DNA of 64,000 bases, taken from positions 434,001 to 498,000 of the forward strand of contig JADJLX010000002.1 of NCBI GenBank assembly GCA_016709865.1, read 5' to 3'. Below, piece by piece: positions 39,342 through 48,431 of the stretch (position 1 is its first letter; each line of letters opens with the position of its first letter). Position numbers and translations under genes: made by a program. The stretch comes from Bacteroidales bacterium. GTDB lineage: Bacteria > Bacteroidota > Bacteroidia > Bacteroidales > VadinHA17. The notes under the pieces were generated by a model. That model did no database searches and had not been told where the DNA came from. It saw only the letters and a program-made list of their open reading frames with translations.

Positions 39342-39935
39342 ATGGAAAATATAGATTTCAAAAAAGGAAACGGACTGGTACCGGTTGTTATTCAGGACAA
39401 TAACACACTGCAGGTGCTGATGGTTGGATATATGAATGAAGAGGCACTGATGAAGACTGAATCAGAGGGAAAGGTCACATTCTTCAGCCGGAGCAAAAAT
39501 CGCCTGTGGACCAAAGGGGAAACCTCTGGTAACTTCCTGTTCGTAAAAGAGATCCTGGCAGATTGTGATAATGATTCAATTCTGATTAAAGTAGATCCTG
39601 CCGGTCCGGTGTGCCACACAGGAAGCACCGGATGTTTTGCAGAAGAGACTCCCAAAGGTTTTTTATATCAACTGGAACAAATTATTAATCAGCGCATTGA
39701 CGAAGATGCAGTCGATTCGTATACAAACAAATTATATAAAAAAGGCATCAATAAAGTTGCCCAAAAAGTAGGTGAAGAGGCAGTTGAGCTGATAATTGAG
39801 GCGAAGGACAATAATGCCGACCTGTTTAAAAATGAAGCCGCCGACCTGCTATACCACTTGCTTATCTTACTTAAATCAAAAGGCACTGATCTGCAGAAAA
39901 TTGAAAAGGTTCTGATGGAAAGACATAAGAAATAA
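39342..39935 (+). CDS. hisI: Bifunctional phosphoribosyl-AMP cyclohydrolase / phosphoribosyl-ATP pyrophosphatase
   Basis: 197 residues. The N-terminal HisI part shows GYMNEEALMKTESEGKVTFF, RLWTKGETSGN and the metal cysteines in DPAGPVCHTGSTGCF. The C-terminal HisE part (about 108-197) shows VGEEAVELIIEAKD and a DLLYHLLILL helix. It performs steps two and three of histidine synthesis. It is the last his gene; transcription must pass the repeat after hisF unless a local promoter exists. The gene is often named hisIE. It is convergent with the PL11 gene, which ends 24 bp away. Confidence 0.96.
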   Translation: MENIDFKKGNGLVPVVIQDNNTLQVLMVGYMNEEALMKTESEGKVTFFSRSKNRLWTKGETSGNFLFVKEILADCDNDSILIKVDPAGPVCHTGSTGCFAEETPKGFLYQLEQIINQRIDEDAVDSYTNKLYKKGINKVAQKVGEEAVELIIEAKDNNADLFKNEAADLLYHLLILLKSKGTDLQKIEKVLMERHKK

Positions 39936-39958
39936 AAAACAACCAGAAAGCTTATAAA

Positions 39959-41860
39959 CTATTTTCCAGACTTTACAATTCTCGTCGGGACGACACTAAT
40001 TTCAGGGCCTGAAAATTTCTTCATCCCTTCCCCGATAAAGAAACTTGTATTCGGAGGCTGGTTATACGCAACATTCTGAGTTGCAATCGCCAGCCTGTAC
40101 TGTGGGTTGTGCATCAAAGTACGAAACCTGTATTTTGACGGGATCACAGTTGTATAGATTCTAAGATTTTTGTTGTCCGCAGTTCTGAATATTACCTCTT
40201 CACGCCAGTCACCAAAGAGATCGGCACTCAAGGCAGGTGTCGACTTTGAACCGTTATTCGAACTGCAACCCTCAGCAGTAAATATTCGGCCTGTTTTGTA
40301 CTTGTCAATATGATTTCCATCGAGCAATTCCCTCGTAAGGTCGGCATCCCACCAGATTAGAAAATTAGTAGAGGCAGGCATCTCCCCGATCCTCTCACCG
40401 GTCATACTGAACAAACCGCCTGAACCTGCCCACCACATCTCCGCACCCGGATTTGAAGGATCAATATCACCGGCTACTCCCCTGCCAACATCTTTATTCA
40501 TTGAACCTTTATATAGTACTTCCCCGGTACGGGCGTCAAAAACTGCAACACCCGGACCTGTAGTGTTTTCTTCGATTTCGTGGATCCCGAACACCTGCAG
40601 CCCTCTTCTTCCCGGTATGAATTCCCCTACATGAATAGCATCGCCATGTCTGAATCCTGTTGAAAAGAGACCCTGCCCATTATCATCAACTACCATTGAT
40701 CCATAAATAATCTCATCCCTGCCATCTCCGTCAACATCGGCAACGCTTAAATTATGATTACCCTGACCCGAATACGGATTTTCACCATCTTTACTGTCAA
40801 ATACCCAGCGTGAAGATAGTTTTCCATCACGCCAGTCCCATGCAGTCAAAACAGATCTCCCGTAATAACCCCGGCACATTACAACACTAGGATGCACTCC
40901 ATCGAGATATGCGACACAAGCAAGCATCCTGTCAACTCGGTTCCCTGTACTGTCGCCTCCGCCGTTTCCTCCATGACCGTTCCATCCATTTAAGGGGTAA
41001 CGATTTGGTATATAATCTGTTGTGACAAGCGCCTCACCTGTCTTTCCACTGAAGATTGTAAAATACTCCGGGCCATCAAGAACCTTTCCATAAAAAGGGC
41101 CACTGTCTTTATTGAGGTTACGCCAGTCTTTTGTCGAATCACCAATTACTTTTCCGTTTCCATCAATTGTTCCATCGGCAGTTTTACATGCAAATTCTGC
41201 AATCCCGTCACTATCGAGGTCAAAAACCATGAACTGGGTATAATGAGCTCCTTCACGAATATTTCTGCCAAGGCTTATTTCCCACAGGAAAGTTCCGTCA
41301 GGCTCATATGCCTGAAAAATAGGAATCCCTGATATACCGGTAGAAGGAGTATCAATACTTCTGCCAGTTTGATGAAGAACAAGTTCATATTCGCCATCGC
41401 CATCAAGATCGCCTGCTGAAACGTCGTTTGGTGTGTAACCAGAGGGAGTTCTCAGTGGAATATTTAAATACTGCTGAACCGGAGAATTTGCCTTAAGAGT
41501 GTAAGATTCGCTTTTCTCCTGCTCTTTACCATTCAGAATAGCCCTTACATACCAGGAGTTATCTGTTAATAAATTAACAGTGGCATCAACATAATTTGTG
41601 CTTTCAGAAAGAGGTTTTTTATTGAGTTTTACCGGCTTCCCGTTTCCGCCCTGCCGGTATAAATTATATGCAACACCATCAGACTCAGTCCCAAGCATCC
41701 TCCATCCAATATAAACAGAATCTCCTGTTGTTCTAACAGCAATTAAGCCTCTGTTTAGGTTTTCCATTTGCCGCTGGGAGTAACCATAAGTTCCTGTACA
41801 AAGAAGGATAAAAGTCAGAATAAAAAAAATTGATACTTTCGATATGACCTTATTTATCAT
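39959..41860 (-). CDS. PL11 family rhamnogalacturonan lyase, secreted
   Basis: 633 residues with an N-terminal signal segment (FFILTFILLCTGTYG). Residues after it (RQMENLNRGLIAVRT, GWRMLGTESDGVAYNLYR) match the fibronectin-like start of PL11/YesW lyases. The eight-bladed propeller follows, with calcium-binding repeats DLDGDGEYELV, DLDSDGIAEFACK and DVDGDGRDEIIYG. It cleaves the rhamnose-galacturonate backbone of rhamnogalacturonan I by beta-elimination. It lies 53 bp downstream of the unassigned gene at 41914 and probably shares its transcript. The family call is by recognised motifs. Confidence 0.88.
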   Translation of the reverse strand: MINKVISKVSIFFILTFILLCTGTYGYSQRQMENLNRGLIAVRTTGDSVYIGWRMLGTESDGVAYNLYRQGGNGKPVKLNKKPLSESTNYVDATVNLLTDNSWYVRAILNGKEQEKSESYTLKANSPVQQYLNIPLRTPSGYTPNDVSAGDLDGDGEYELVLHQTGRSIDTPSTGISGIPIFQAYEPDGTFLWEISLGRNIREGAHYTQFMVFDLDSDGIAEFACKTADGTIDGNGKVIGDSTKDWRNLNKDSGPFYGKVLDGPEYFTIFSGKTGEALVTTDYIPNRYPLNGWNGHGGNGGGDSTGNRVDRMLACVAYLDGVHPSVVMCRGYYGRSVLTAWDWRDGKLSSRWVFDSKDGENPYSGQGNHNLSVADVDGDGRDEIIYGSMVVDDNGQGLFSTGFRHGDAIHVGEFIPGRRGLQVFGIHEIEENTTGPGVAVFDARTGEVLYKGSMNKDVGRGVAGDIDPSNPGAEMWWAGSGGLFSMTGERIGEMPASTNFLIWWDADLTRELLDGNHIDKYKTGRIFTAEGCSSNNGSKSTPALSADLFGDWREEVIFRTADNKNLRIYTTVIPSKYRFRTLMHNPQYRLAIATQNVAYNQPPNTSFFIGEGMKKFSGPEISVVPTRIVKSGK

Positions 41861-41913
41861 TATTTTATCATGTATAAAGAAAATTTAGTTCGCATGAAAT
41901 TGTAATGTAAAAA

Positions 41914-43788
41914 CTACTTTGTCTGAAATACAATATATGAATGAGGTTTAACAGTTACTTCATAGGACCTGACAGAATCATTTGGTCTGCCCCAGATTCG
42001 TCCATCCGGTACATCTTTGCCGGTAATTTCATCACCGGTAATAACATTGGATAGCTTAACAGTCTGTTTATCAGTAATAATTTTGATACTGACACTCTCC
42101 GGAAGGAATGATTCGACAATAAAAGATCCATTATCATAAACAAACAGACTTACCTGTGCCGGACCTTCAATCCTCACCTTTATGTCCTGTGTCAGAATAT
42201 TGCGGATACGGTTCAGAACTGCCGCCGGAAGATTATAAAGATCTCCGAAATTTTCCGGAACAGTAAGGACAAAAAGCGAACCGTTAGCATATCTTGCCTG
42301 ATGCAGAACCGGCCAGCCACTTCCAGATGCGAGACCTGAGATATCTTCCCAGGAATCATTTGTCAGAAAAGTAATCTGGGGAAAAAGTATATCTGTTTTA
42401 GCAATGGTTGTACCCATCCAGCCGGTGGCAAATTCTTTAACAAGTACCTTTCTATCGGTGTATTCGAGCTCAACAATATCCTCAATCCCCTTTCCCTGAA
42501 GTGCTCTTAGCAACCCGGATGTTATCATAACATTCTTCCCGGCCATCAATTGCCCTTTGATCCGCGTAACGATTTGAGGATCAAATTTTGCCGATTCTGT
42601 CAACAGGATCATTTTTGCATCTGTCGGGAATTCAGGTACAATTTCTACAGGGATCCCGGCCATACCCAGATAATTCTGAAGGAAATCCTCCCCTGAAGAG
42701 TTATAAGGCTTATAGCTCTTAATACCGATTGGTTTACCCAGCTGTCCGAGGAACTGATCTACTTTTTCAAACGTGTACCCTGCTGCCCGTGCTACTGTCG
42801 TAGGTGTTATTGTTTTCCCGTTTTCAGAAACTACAGGTTTAATCATTTCATCAAAATCGAAACTGGTTTGTGATCCTTGCCATTTGGCACGATCGGTTGG
42901 CCGGATAGGACGTTGTAACTGCCTGAAATCAAAAAGAGTAATCTCAGGTGCTTTTGCAAAAAGTGTTATCCATAACTGCTCGGCATAACGATCCATATAA
43001 AGCATACCGCCTGTATCAACCCAGCCTCCTCCATTACCGCCCGGTTTAATATTCTCAAAGTATCTGAAAATTCCATATCCCAGGTACTGCTGCAGATGCT
43101 GTCCGGCCATTACCGGATCGCGTGTTTCTGTCCCGGTATATATTCCGTCAAATAGCTTTGGTTCTGTCTCGAGATTAAAACCAAGTCCCTGAAAATGTTC
43201 ATACCAGTTTGGGTATTTAACTACAACCTTAACCTTCGGATTGACTGCTTTGGCAGGCTTAAGAATAAGTTCTGTCGAAGCTTCAGTCATAAGTTTCAGC
43301 CGGTACTGTGTCCATGAAAGGTTTCCCTTCGCTTTAATACATAACTCGCATTTGCAGTTAGTAAAGAAGAAATCATCGAGGATAATCTCGTTAAAGTGCC
43401 TGGCGGTGTACTCTACTATCTCCTTAACTTTTTTCCGGTGTTCCGGATTTGAATAACAGAAAGTCTCAAAACGGTTACTTTCATTCACAGTAAGGGTTAT
43501 CCCCCCTGCTGTTTTGATACCCCTGTCTTCAAAATATTTCTTAGCAGAGAGAAGTGTTTTTTCATCAACTACCAGCAGATCGCGATGAGTTTCAAGGTAG
43601 ATCTTATCAACTTTTACCTGCCTTGATATTTCGTTCCAAATAGGATCAAGCCATGGCAGACTGTCCATTTTCTGCACCTCATAAGCGCGGGCATATACTG
43701 CCACTTTAAAGTTTTTATAATTTTCTGCATAAAGAGTAACTGATGCAAGACCAATTAAAAATGAAACAGTTAGGAATAATTTCTTCAT
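41914..43788 (-). CDS. Secreted TIM-barrel-like protein of unknown function (possible glycosidase)
   Basis: 624 residues with a signal peptide (ending TLYAENY). I do not recognise the family. Residues 27 to about 300 look like a glycoside-hydrolase TIM barrel: KVDKIYLETHRD, RGIKTAGGITL, and EIILDDFFFTNCKCELC near residue 140 with a double aspartate and a CxCxxC cluster. Residues about 360-480 look like a Rossmann-type domain (KMILLTESAKFD, GKNVMITSGLL) as in the flavodoxin-like middle domains of some beta-galactosidases. The C-terminal 100 residues look like a beta domain. It is upstream of the PL11 lyase, which suggests a role on rhamnogalacturonan I or its side chains. Confidence 0.55.
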   Translation of the reverse strand: MKKLFLTVSFLIGLASVTLYAENYKNFKVAVYARAYEVQKMDSLPWLDPIWNEISRQVKVDKIYLETHRDLLVVDEKTLLSAKKYFEDRGIKTAGGITLTVNESNRFETFCYSNPEHRKKVKEIVEYTARHFNEIILDDFFFTNCKCELCIKAKGNLSWTQYRLKLMTEASTELILKPAKAVNPKVKVVVKYPNWYEHFQGLGFNLETEPKLFDGIYTGTETRDPVMAGQHLQQYLGYGIFRYFENIKPGGNGGGWVDTGGMLYMDRYAEQLWITLFAKAPEITLFDFRQLQRPIRPTDRAKWQGSQTSFDFDEMIKPVVSENGKTITPTTVARAAGYTFEKVDQFLGQLGKPIGIKSYKPYNSSGEDFLQNYLGMAGIPVEIVPEFPTDAKMILLTESAKFDPQIVTRIKGQLMAGKNVMITSGLLRALQGKGIEDIVELEYTDRKVLVKEFATGWMGTTIAKTDILFPQITFLTNDSWEDISGLASGSGWPVLHQARYANGSLFVLTVPENFGDLYNLPAAVLNRIRNILTQDIKVRIEGPAQVSLFVYDNGSFIVESFLPESVSIKIITDKQTVKLSNVITGDEITGKDVPDGRIWGRPNDSVRSYEVTVKPHSYIVFQTK

Positions 43789-44105
43789 AATTTTGATAAT
43801 ATATTTTACTACTGATTTTTATATTAAATGTATAAAATGTTCTAATAATCCCTTCAAAAACTTTCAGAATTATACTAATGCAATAAATCCGTCGGTTAAA
43901 ACCGACGGCAATTGAGACAATTAATCAGATTATGCATATCAATTGAAAGCAATATATTTTTAACAGTTCATGATTTTATATACAAATTGCCGTTAGCTTT
44001 AGCCCAAAATGCCTTGAAACAGATCAAATGAAGTAAACCTCCTTATAAAATTAAACCTAATTTACACTTTTTCTTATTTTTTACTTGTATTTTTAAAAAA
44101 TAGAC
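43789..44105. other. Intergenic region with palindrome, upstream of the pheA promoter
   Basis: No gene is seen. CCGTCGGTT-AA-AACCGACGG at 43889-43908 is a perfect 9-bp inverted repeat with a 2-base spacer. About 100 bp later, TTGCCGTTAGCTTTAGCCC (from 43987) carries a related GCCGT/GCTTTAGCC word, so the two may be the ends of one repeat unit. The remainder is AT-rich. Confidence 0.5.
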
Positions 44106-44113
44106 TACTTTTG
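44106..44113 (+). promoter_or_regulatory. Bacteroidetes-type promoter of the pheA operon
   Basis: TACTTTTG fits the TAnnTTTG -7 consensus, and TTG at 44085-44087 lies 18 bp upstream as the -33 element. The predicted start is near 44120, just before the leader ORF. Confidence 0.6.
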
Positions 44114-44133
44114 TAAACCAATAACACAGGCAA

Positions 44134-44199
44134 ATGAATATCGTATACAATTATTTTATATCCTTTTATTACTTCTTTTTTTATTTTAAAAAGAGATAA
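44134..44199 (+). CDS. Phe/Tyr leader peptide of the pheA operon (attenuator ORF)
   Basis: A 21-codon ORF from ATG to TAA begins MNIVYNYFIS and continues FYYFFFYFKKR. Phe and Tyr account for 11 of 21 residues (six Phe, five Tyr), eight of them consecutive at residues 11-18. It precedes an intrinsic terminator and an operon making phenylalanine and tyrosine (pheA, aminotransferase, tyrA, DAHP synthase-chorismate mutase, aroA). Because both codons are present, shortage of either amino acid could trigger readthrough. The nucleotides before the run (44139-44150) can pair with 44208-44220 after it, 12 bp with one bulge, enclosing the control codons. Confidence 0.9.
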   Translation: MNIVYNYFISFYYFFFYFKKR

Positions 44200-44238
44200 T
44201 GGGATTTTTGTATACAGATAATTAAATTTATATGAATC

Positions 44239-44269
44239 AAGGGTCCCGGAGAGGGGCCCTTATTTTTTT
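44239..44269 (+). terminator. Intrinsic terminator of the pheA attenuator
   Basis: AAGGGTCCC (44239-44247), loop GGAGA, GGGGCCCTT (44253-44261) with one U-G pair, followed by ATTTTTTT. It lies 39 nt after the leader stop and 14 nt before the pheA ATG. I did not find an antiterminator as clean as those for ilv and his. Confidence 0.8.
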
Positions 44270-44283
44270 AATAATATTACAGG

Positions 44284-45114
44284 ATGAAAGTTACAGTACA
44301 GGGAGAAAGGGGAAGTTTTCACGAAGTTGCTGCAAGGCAATATTTCAATTACGATGAAATAGAAATTGTACCATGTTCTACTTTCGATCTTACTCTCAGC
44401 AGAATGAAGGATGGTGAAGCCGACTTTGCAGTTATGGCAATTGAGAATGCCAGATCAGGCAGCATTCTTCATAACTACACCCTGATAAGGGAATCAGGAA
44501 TGAAGATCCTTGGTGAACATAACCTTCGGATAGTCCAGAACCTGATGGCACTTCCCGGGCAGACTATTGAAGATATCAAAGAGATCAGAACACATCCTAT
44601 TGCCATACAACAATGCATGAACTATCTAAATCAGCATCAGCACATTACGCTTATTGAAAGCGATGATACTGCAGCAAGTGCAAGACAAATCTGTGAGAAC
44701 AAATTATCAGGGGTTGCAGCAATTGCTTCATCGAATGCCGCTGAAATATATGGTCTGAAGATCCTTGCTTCGGGTATAGAGACATATAAGCAGAATTATA
44801 CCCGATTCCTGATTGTCGGACCAGAAGACCATGGTAACAAAAGAGGTGATAAAGTTTCAATTTGTTTCTCTACCGGCCATCAGCCCGGCTCACTTGCCAA
44901 AGTTCTGGTAACACTTGCCGAGCTTGATATAAACCTGACAAAGATTCAATCAGTACCCCGTTTGAATGGCGAATGGGAATATCTTTTTTATGTCGACCTT
45001 GAGATCCATAAAAATACAAGTGCCGACGTTATCAGAAGAGTTCTGGAACATCATACCAGCAACCTCGAAGTTCTTGGAGTATATTTTAAAGGAGATATGT
45101 TATATGATAGTTAA
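44284..45114 (+). CDS. pheA: Prephenate dehydratase
   Basis: 276 residues. The catalytic domain starts VTVQGERGSFHEVAARQYF and includes ADFAVMAIENARSGSI near residue 53 and YTRFLIVGPE near 170. The C-terminal ACT domain (SICFSTGHQPGSLAKVLVTLAELDINLTKIQSVPR) is the phenylalanine-sensing domain. It converts prephenate to phenylpyruvate. There is no fused chorismate mutase; that activity is on the DAHP synthase two genes later. It overlaps the aminotransferase by 11 bp. Confidence 0.95.
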   Translation: MKVTVQGERGSFHEVAARQYFNYDEIEIVPCSTFDLTLSRMKDGEADFAVMAIENARSGSILHNYTLIRESGMKILGEHNLRIVQNLMALPGQTIEDIKEIRTHPIAIQQCMNYLNQHQHITLIESDDTAASARQICENKLSGVAAIASSNAAEIYGLKILASGIETYKQNYTRFLIVGPEDHGNKRGDKVSICFSTGHQPGSLAKVLVTLAELDINLTKIQSVPRLNGEWEYLFYVDLEIHKNTSADVIRRVLEHHTSNLEVLGVYFKGDMLYDS

Positions 45115-46270
45115 ACCCGCAGACCGTACCGGAAAAGTACAGGAATACTATTTCTCAAAGAAGCTTGCCCAGATAGACAAGATGCGGAGGGAAGGAGCTG
45201 ATATAATAAACCTTGGCATCGGTAGCCCCGACCAGCCTCCTTCAGAAAGCACTGTTTCAGCCCTTGTTACTGAAGCAAAAAAAGCGACTTCCCACGGATA
45301 TCAGAACTATACGGGGATCCTTTCTCTAAGAAACGCTTTTGCAGACTGGTATAAAAAATATTTTCATGTTGGTCTGAATCCTGAAAATGAGATCCTTCTG
45401 CTTATGGGCAGCAAGGAGGGCATAATGCACATCAGTATGGCATTTGTAAATCCGGGTGATGAAGTACTGGTGCCTGACCCTGGTTATCCGACATATTCCT
45501 CTGTAACAAATCTGGTTGGAGGTATTGTCAGAAAATATAATCTGGTAAAAGAAAAAGGCTGGTACCCCGATCTCGATGAACTCGAAAAAAGTGATCTGAG
45601 CAGAGTAAAACTGATGTGGATAAACTATCCTCACATGCCAACAGGAACGCCCGGATCGCTGAAGTTGTTTGAAAAACTTGTAGCCTTTGCGACAAAGCAC
45701 AGAATACTGCTGGTAAATGACAATCCCTATAGTTTCATTCAGAACAAAGAGTATCACAGTATACTTGAAGTTGAAGGCTCTAAGGATGTTGCCCTTGAAC
45801 TTAATTCACTGAGCAAATCTCATAATATGGCCGGGTGGCGGGTTGGTATGGCTGCCGGACATAATGATTATATAACTGAGGTACTTAAGGTTAAAAGCAA
45901 TATGGACTCCGGGATGTTTCTTGGAATGCAGATGGCTGCTATTGAGGCACTTGGAAATCCTGAATCGTGGTACGACACAGTAAATACCGTTTACTCAAAG
46001 CGACGTGCGATCGTTGAACAGATAATGGATCTTCTTGGTGCTGATTATGACAGGGCACAGGTTGGGCTCTTCCTCTGGGGTAGAATCCCTGATTCAATAG
46101 CGAGCTGTGAAGAATACATTGAAGATATCCTCAATAAGACCCATGTTTTCATAACTCCGGGCTTTATTTTCGGAGAAAATGGTCAGAGGTATATACGAAT
46201 TTCACTCTGTGCAACAGAGCAAAGACTAATGGAAGCAAAAGAAAGATTGGAGAAATTAAAAGATGAATGA
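45104..46270 (+). CDS. Class I aminotransferase, probably aromatic/aspartate type
   Basis: 388 residues from the ATG at 45104, chosen because the family N-terminus (MIVKPADRTGKVQEYYFSKK) begins there; a longer frame opens at 44966 but runs within pheA. PLP-fold motifs are visible: INLGIGSPDQPP, SHGYQNYTGILSLR, MWINYPHMPTGTPG, LVNDNPYSFI, and the lysine in LNSLSKSHNMAGWRVG. Placed between pheA and tyrA, it most likely transaminates phenylpyruvate and 4-hydroxyphenylpyruvate. Specificity is inference; the sequence family also covers alanine/aspartate enzymes. Confidence 0.88.
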   Translation: MIVKPADRTGKVQEYYFSKKLAQIDKMRREGADIINLGIGSPDQPPSESTVSALVTEAKKATSHGYQNYTGILSLRNAFADWYKKYFHVGLNPENEILLLMGSKEGIMHISMAFVNPGDEVLVPDPGYPTYSSVTNLVGGIVRKYNLVKEKGWYPDLDELEKSDLSRVKLMWINYPHMPTGTPGSLKLFEKLVAFATKHRILLVNDNPYSFIQNKEYHSILEVEGSKDVALELNSLSKSHNMAGWRVGMAAGHNDYITEVLKVKSNMDSGMFLGMQMAAIEALGNPESWYDTVNTVYSKRRAIVEQIMDLLGADYDRAQVGLFLWGRIPDSIASCEEYIEDILNKTHVFITPGFIFGENGQRYIRISLCATEQRLMEAKERLEKLKDE

Positions 46271-46348
46271 AAGACGGAAGACGGAAGACGGAAGACGGAA
46301 GACCGAAGACGGAAGAAAAAAACTTCGGTCTCCGGTCTCCGGTCTTCA
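46268..46348. repeat. Period-8 GGAAGACC-type repeat starting at a stop codon
   Basis: About six copies of an 8-bp unit (GGAAGACG/GGAAGACC) run directly from the aminotransferase stop. They are followed by the inverse unit (CGGTCTCCGGTCTCCGGTCT), so a hairpin forms with an A-rich loop. It sits within the aromatic operon between the aminotransferase and tyrA. Confidence 0.7.
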
Positions 46349-46388
46349 GACGAAAAACAATAATAATATAGATTAAACTCACTCAAGG

Positions 46389-47234
46389 ATGACAATAACT
46401 GTTGTAGGAATAGGACTCATAGGCGGATCGCTGGTGGTTGATCTTCGCAAAAGAGGTTTCGCAAAAAAGATAATTGGTGTAGACACAAATATCCGTCACC
46501 AGAATATAGCACTTCTGACCGGACTGGTTGATGAGATTGCTTCACTCGAAGATGCCATAAAAAAAAGTGATTTAATAATTCTTTCAGCCCCTGTAAATAA
46601 TAACTGTGTCTTATTGCCAAAAATTCTCGACAAGATTGCAGGTACTTCAAAGGTTGTAACCGATATGGGATCAACAAAAGGCAGCATCGCCAGAGCTTCA
46701 AAAGATCATCCCGGCCGAGGCAGATATGTAGCGGTACACCCTATGGCTGGTACAGAATATTCCGGTCCTCTTGCAGCAATCGGGAAACTGTTTGACTATA
46801 AACCGGCTATTATCTGCGATAAAGAACTAAGTGATGCCGACGCTCTCAAAAAGATCGAAAAAATGCTTGAGATACTCAATATGCGTAAAGTATATATGAA
46901 ATCGAAAGAACATGATATTCACGTCGCCTATGTATCTCATATCTCACATATTACATCATTTTCACTGGCATTATGCGTACTTGAAAAAGAAAAGAAAGAA
47001 CAGAATATTCTTACACTGGCAGGCGGAGGTTTCGACAGCACAGTAAGGCTTGCAAAAAGTAATGGGGAGACATGGGCTCCTATCTTTCTTGAAAATTCCG
47101 ACTATATAATTGAAGTCTTAGATACATATATCGAAAAAATGAATGATTTCAGAGAAAAGATAAAAGAGAAGGATATTGAAGGGTTGAAAGGTCTTATGGA
47201 GGAGGCGAATAAAATCAGGAAAATTTTGAATTAA
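46389..47234 (+). CDS. tyrA: Prephenate dehydrogenase
   Basis: 281 residues. An N-terminal NAD Rossmann fold (TVVGIGLIGGSLVVDLRKRG), VVTDMGSTKGSI near residue 95, and the catalytic-histidine segment AVHPMAGTEYSGP near 117 identify TyrA; HVAYVSHISHITSF near 180 is the second conserved helix. It decarboxylates prephenate to 4-hydroxyphenylpyruvate. No fused ACT or chorismate mutase domain. It follows the period-8 repeat in the operon. Confidence 0.94.
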   Translation: MTITVVGIGLIGGSLVVDLRKRGFAKKIIGVDTNIRHQNIALLTGLVDEIASLEDAIKKSDLIILSAPVNNNCVLLPKILDKIAGTSKVVTDMGSTKGSIARASKDHPGRGRYVAVHPMAGTEYSGPLAAIGKLFDYKPAIICDKELSDADALKKIEKMLEILNMRKVYMKSKEHDIHVAYVSHISHITSFSLALCVLEKEKKEQNILTLAGGGFDSTVRLAKSNGETWAPIFLENSDYIIEVLDTYIEKMNDFREKIKEKDIEGLKGLMEEANKIRKILN

Positions 47235-47307
47235 GAACAATAGAACAAACGAAGTAAGAACAAACGAAGTAAGAACATTCGAATCAGAAAACTTAAAAAT
47301 TCAAATA

Positions 47308-48414
47308 ATGGTTTTAAAACTTGAGAATTCACTAATCAAAGACTGGAGAGGCTACAAAGGAAGGCCTTTTCTGATCTCCGGACCATGCAGTGCAGAGACA
47401 GAAGAACAGGTAATGGAGACAGCTATGCAGCTGGCACAGATGAAAGAGGTCAGTGTCTTCAGAGCCGGTATATGGAAACCCCGTACAAGGCCCAACTCTT
47501 TTGAAGGAGTAGGGTCAGAAGGATTAAAATGGCTGAGACGTGTAAAACAGGAGACAGGACTTCTTGTCGGAACCGAGGTTGCCAACGAAAGACATGTATA
47601 TGAGGCACTTAAATATGGAGTGGACATGCTTTGGATCGGCGCCCGGACATCTGTTAATCCTTTCACAGTACAGGAGATCTCAGACGCCCTGCAGGGTGTT
47701 GATGTAATGGTTTTGATTAAAAATCCGATTAATCCCGACATTGAATTATGGATGGGTGCCATTGAAAGAATTGCCAAAGCAGGTATTACACGGATCGGAG
47801 CTATTCACCGTGGTTTCTCATCATATGAAAAGACTCTGTACAGGAACCAGCCTAACTGGCAGTTGCCAATTGAATTACGCAGGAGAATTCCCGATCTTCC
47901 TATTATCTGCGATCCTAGTCATATAGGCGGTGCCAGGCAATATCTGTATGAGATCTCACAGAAAGCCATGGACCTTAACTTCGATGGATTAATGATCGAG
48001 TCACATCCCGATCCTGCAAAAGCTCTCAGCGATTCAGCCCAGCAGCTTACACCAAACGATCTTAAGGAACTTTTAAGCAGGCTTGTTCTCAGGAATGCGA
48101 GCACAAATGATCCAAAACTCCTTGATGTTCTCGGAGAATTACGTCAGCAGATTGACGTATACGACGATCATCTCCTTGATCTGATGGAAAAAAGAATGAA
48201 AGTAGCAGAAACGATCGGACGTTATAAAAAGGAAAATAATATCACTATCTTGCAGAGTACCCGCTGGGATGAAATTATTAATAAAGTAATCGTCAAAGGG
48301 CAGGCTAAAGGACTAAGTGCAGAATTGATTGATTCAATTTTCAAAGCAATTCACCAGGAGTCTATTAACCATCAGATGAAAGTGATGAATAACGGGGTGA
48401 AAGACCCTAAGTAA
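47308..48414 (+). CDS. Bifunctional DAHP synthase / chorismate mutase
   Basis: 368 residues. Residues 1 to about 260 are a type I-beta DAHP synthase: FLISGPCSAETEEQ, VFRAGIWKPRTRPNSFEG, LWIGARTSVNPFTVQEI, LPIICDPSHIGGARQYL and LMIESHPDPAKALSD. Residues about 275-360 are an AroQ-type chorismate mutase (LRQQIDVYDDHLLDLMEKRMKVAETIGRYKK). It starts aromatic synthesis and makes prephenate. The fusion, in C-terminal orientation, is familiar in Bacteroidetes and lets the mutase act as a regulator of DAHP synthase. Confidence 0.94.
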   Translation: MVLKLENSLIKDWRGYKGRPFLISGPCSAETEEQVMETAMQLAQMKEVSVFRAGIWKPRTRPNSFEGVGSEGLKWLRRVKQETGLLVGTEVANERHVYEALKYGVDMLWIGARTSVNPFTVQEISDALQGVDVMVLIKNPINPDIELWMGAIERIAKAGITRIGAIHRGFSSYEKTLYRNQPNWQLPIELRRRIPDLPIICDPSHIGGARQYLYEISQKAMDLNFDGLMIESHPDPAKALSDSAQQLTPNDLKELLSRLVLRNASTNDPKLLDVLGELRQQIDVYDDHLLDLMEKRMKVAETIGRYKKENNITILQSTRWDEIINKVIVKGQAKGLSAELIDSIFKAIHQESINHQMKVMNNGVKDPK

Positions 48415-48431
48415 GAATAAATAAGAAACCT

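Noticed and set aside
44239..44269. Riboswitch aptamer upstream of pheA
   Set aside because: The region is explained by the Phe/Tyr leader ORF and terminator; no known aptamer features were seen.
44966..45103. Longer start for the aminotransferase
   Set aside because: The extra 46 residues lie entirely in the pheA ACT-domain coding sequence in another frame; the family N-terminus begins at 45104.
46268..46348. CRISPR-like array
   Set aside because: Units are 8 bp, adjacent and without spacers; no cas genes are nearby.
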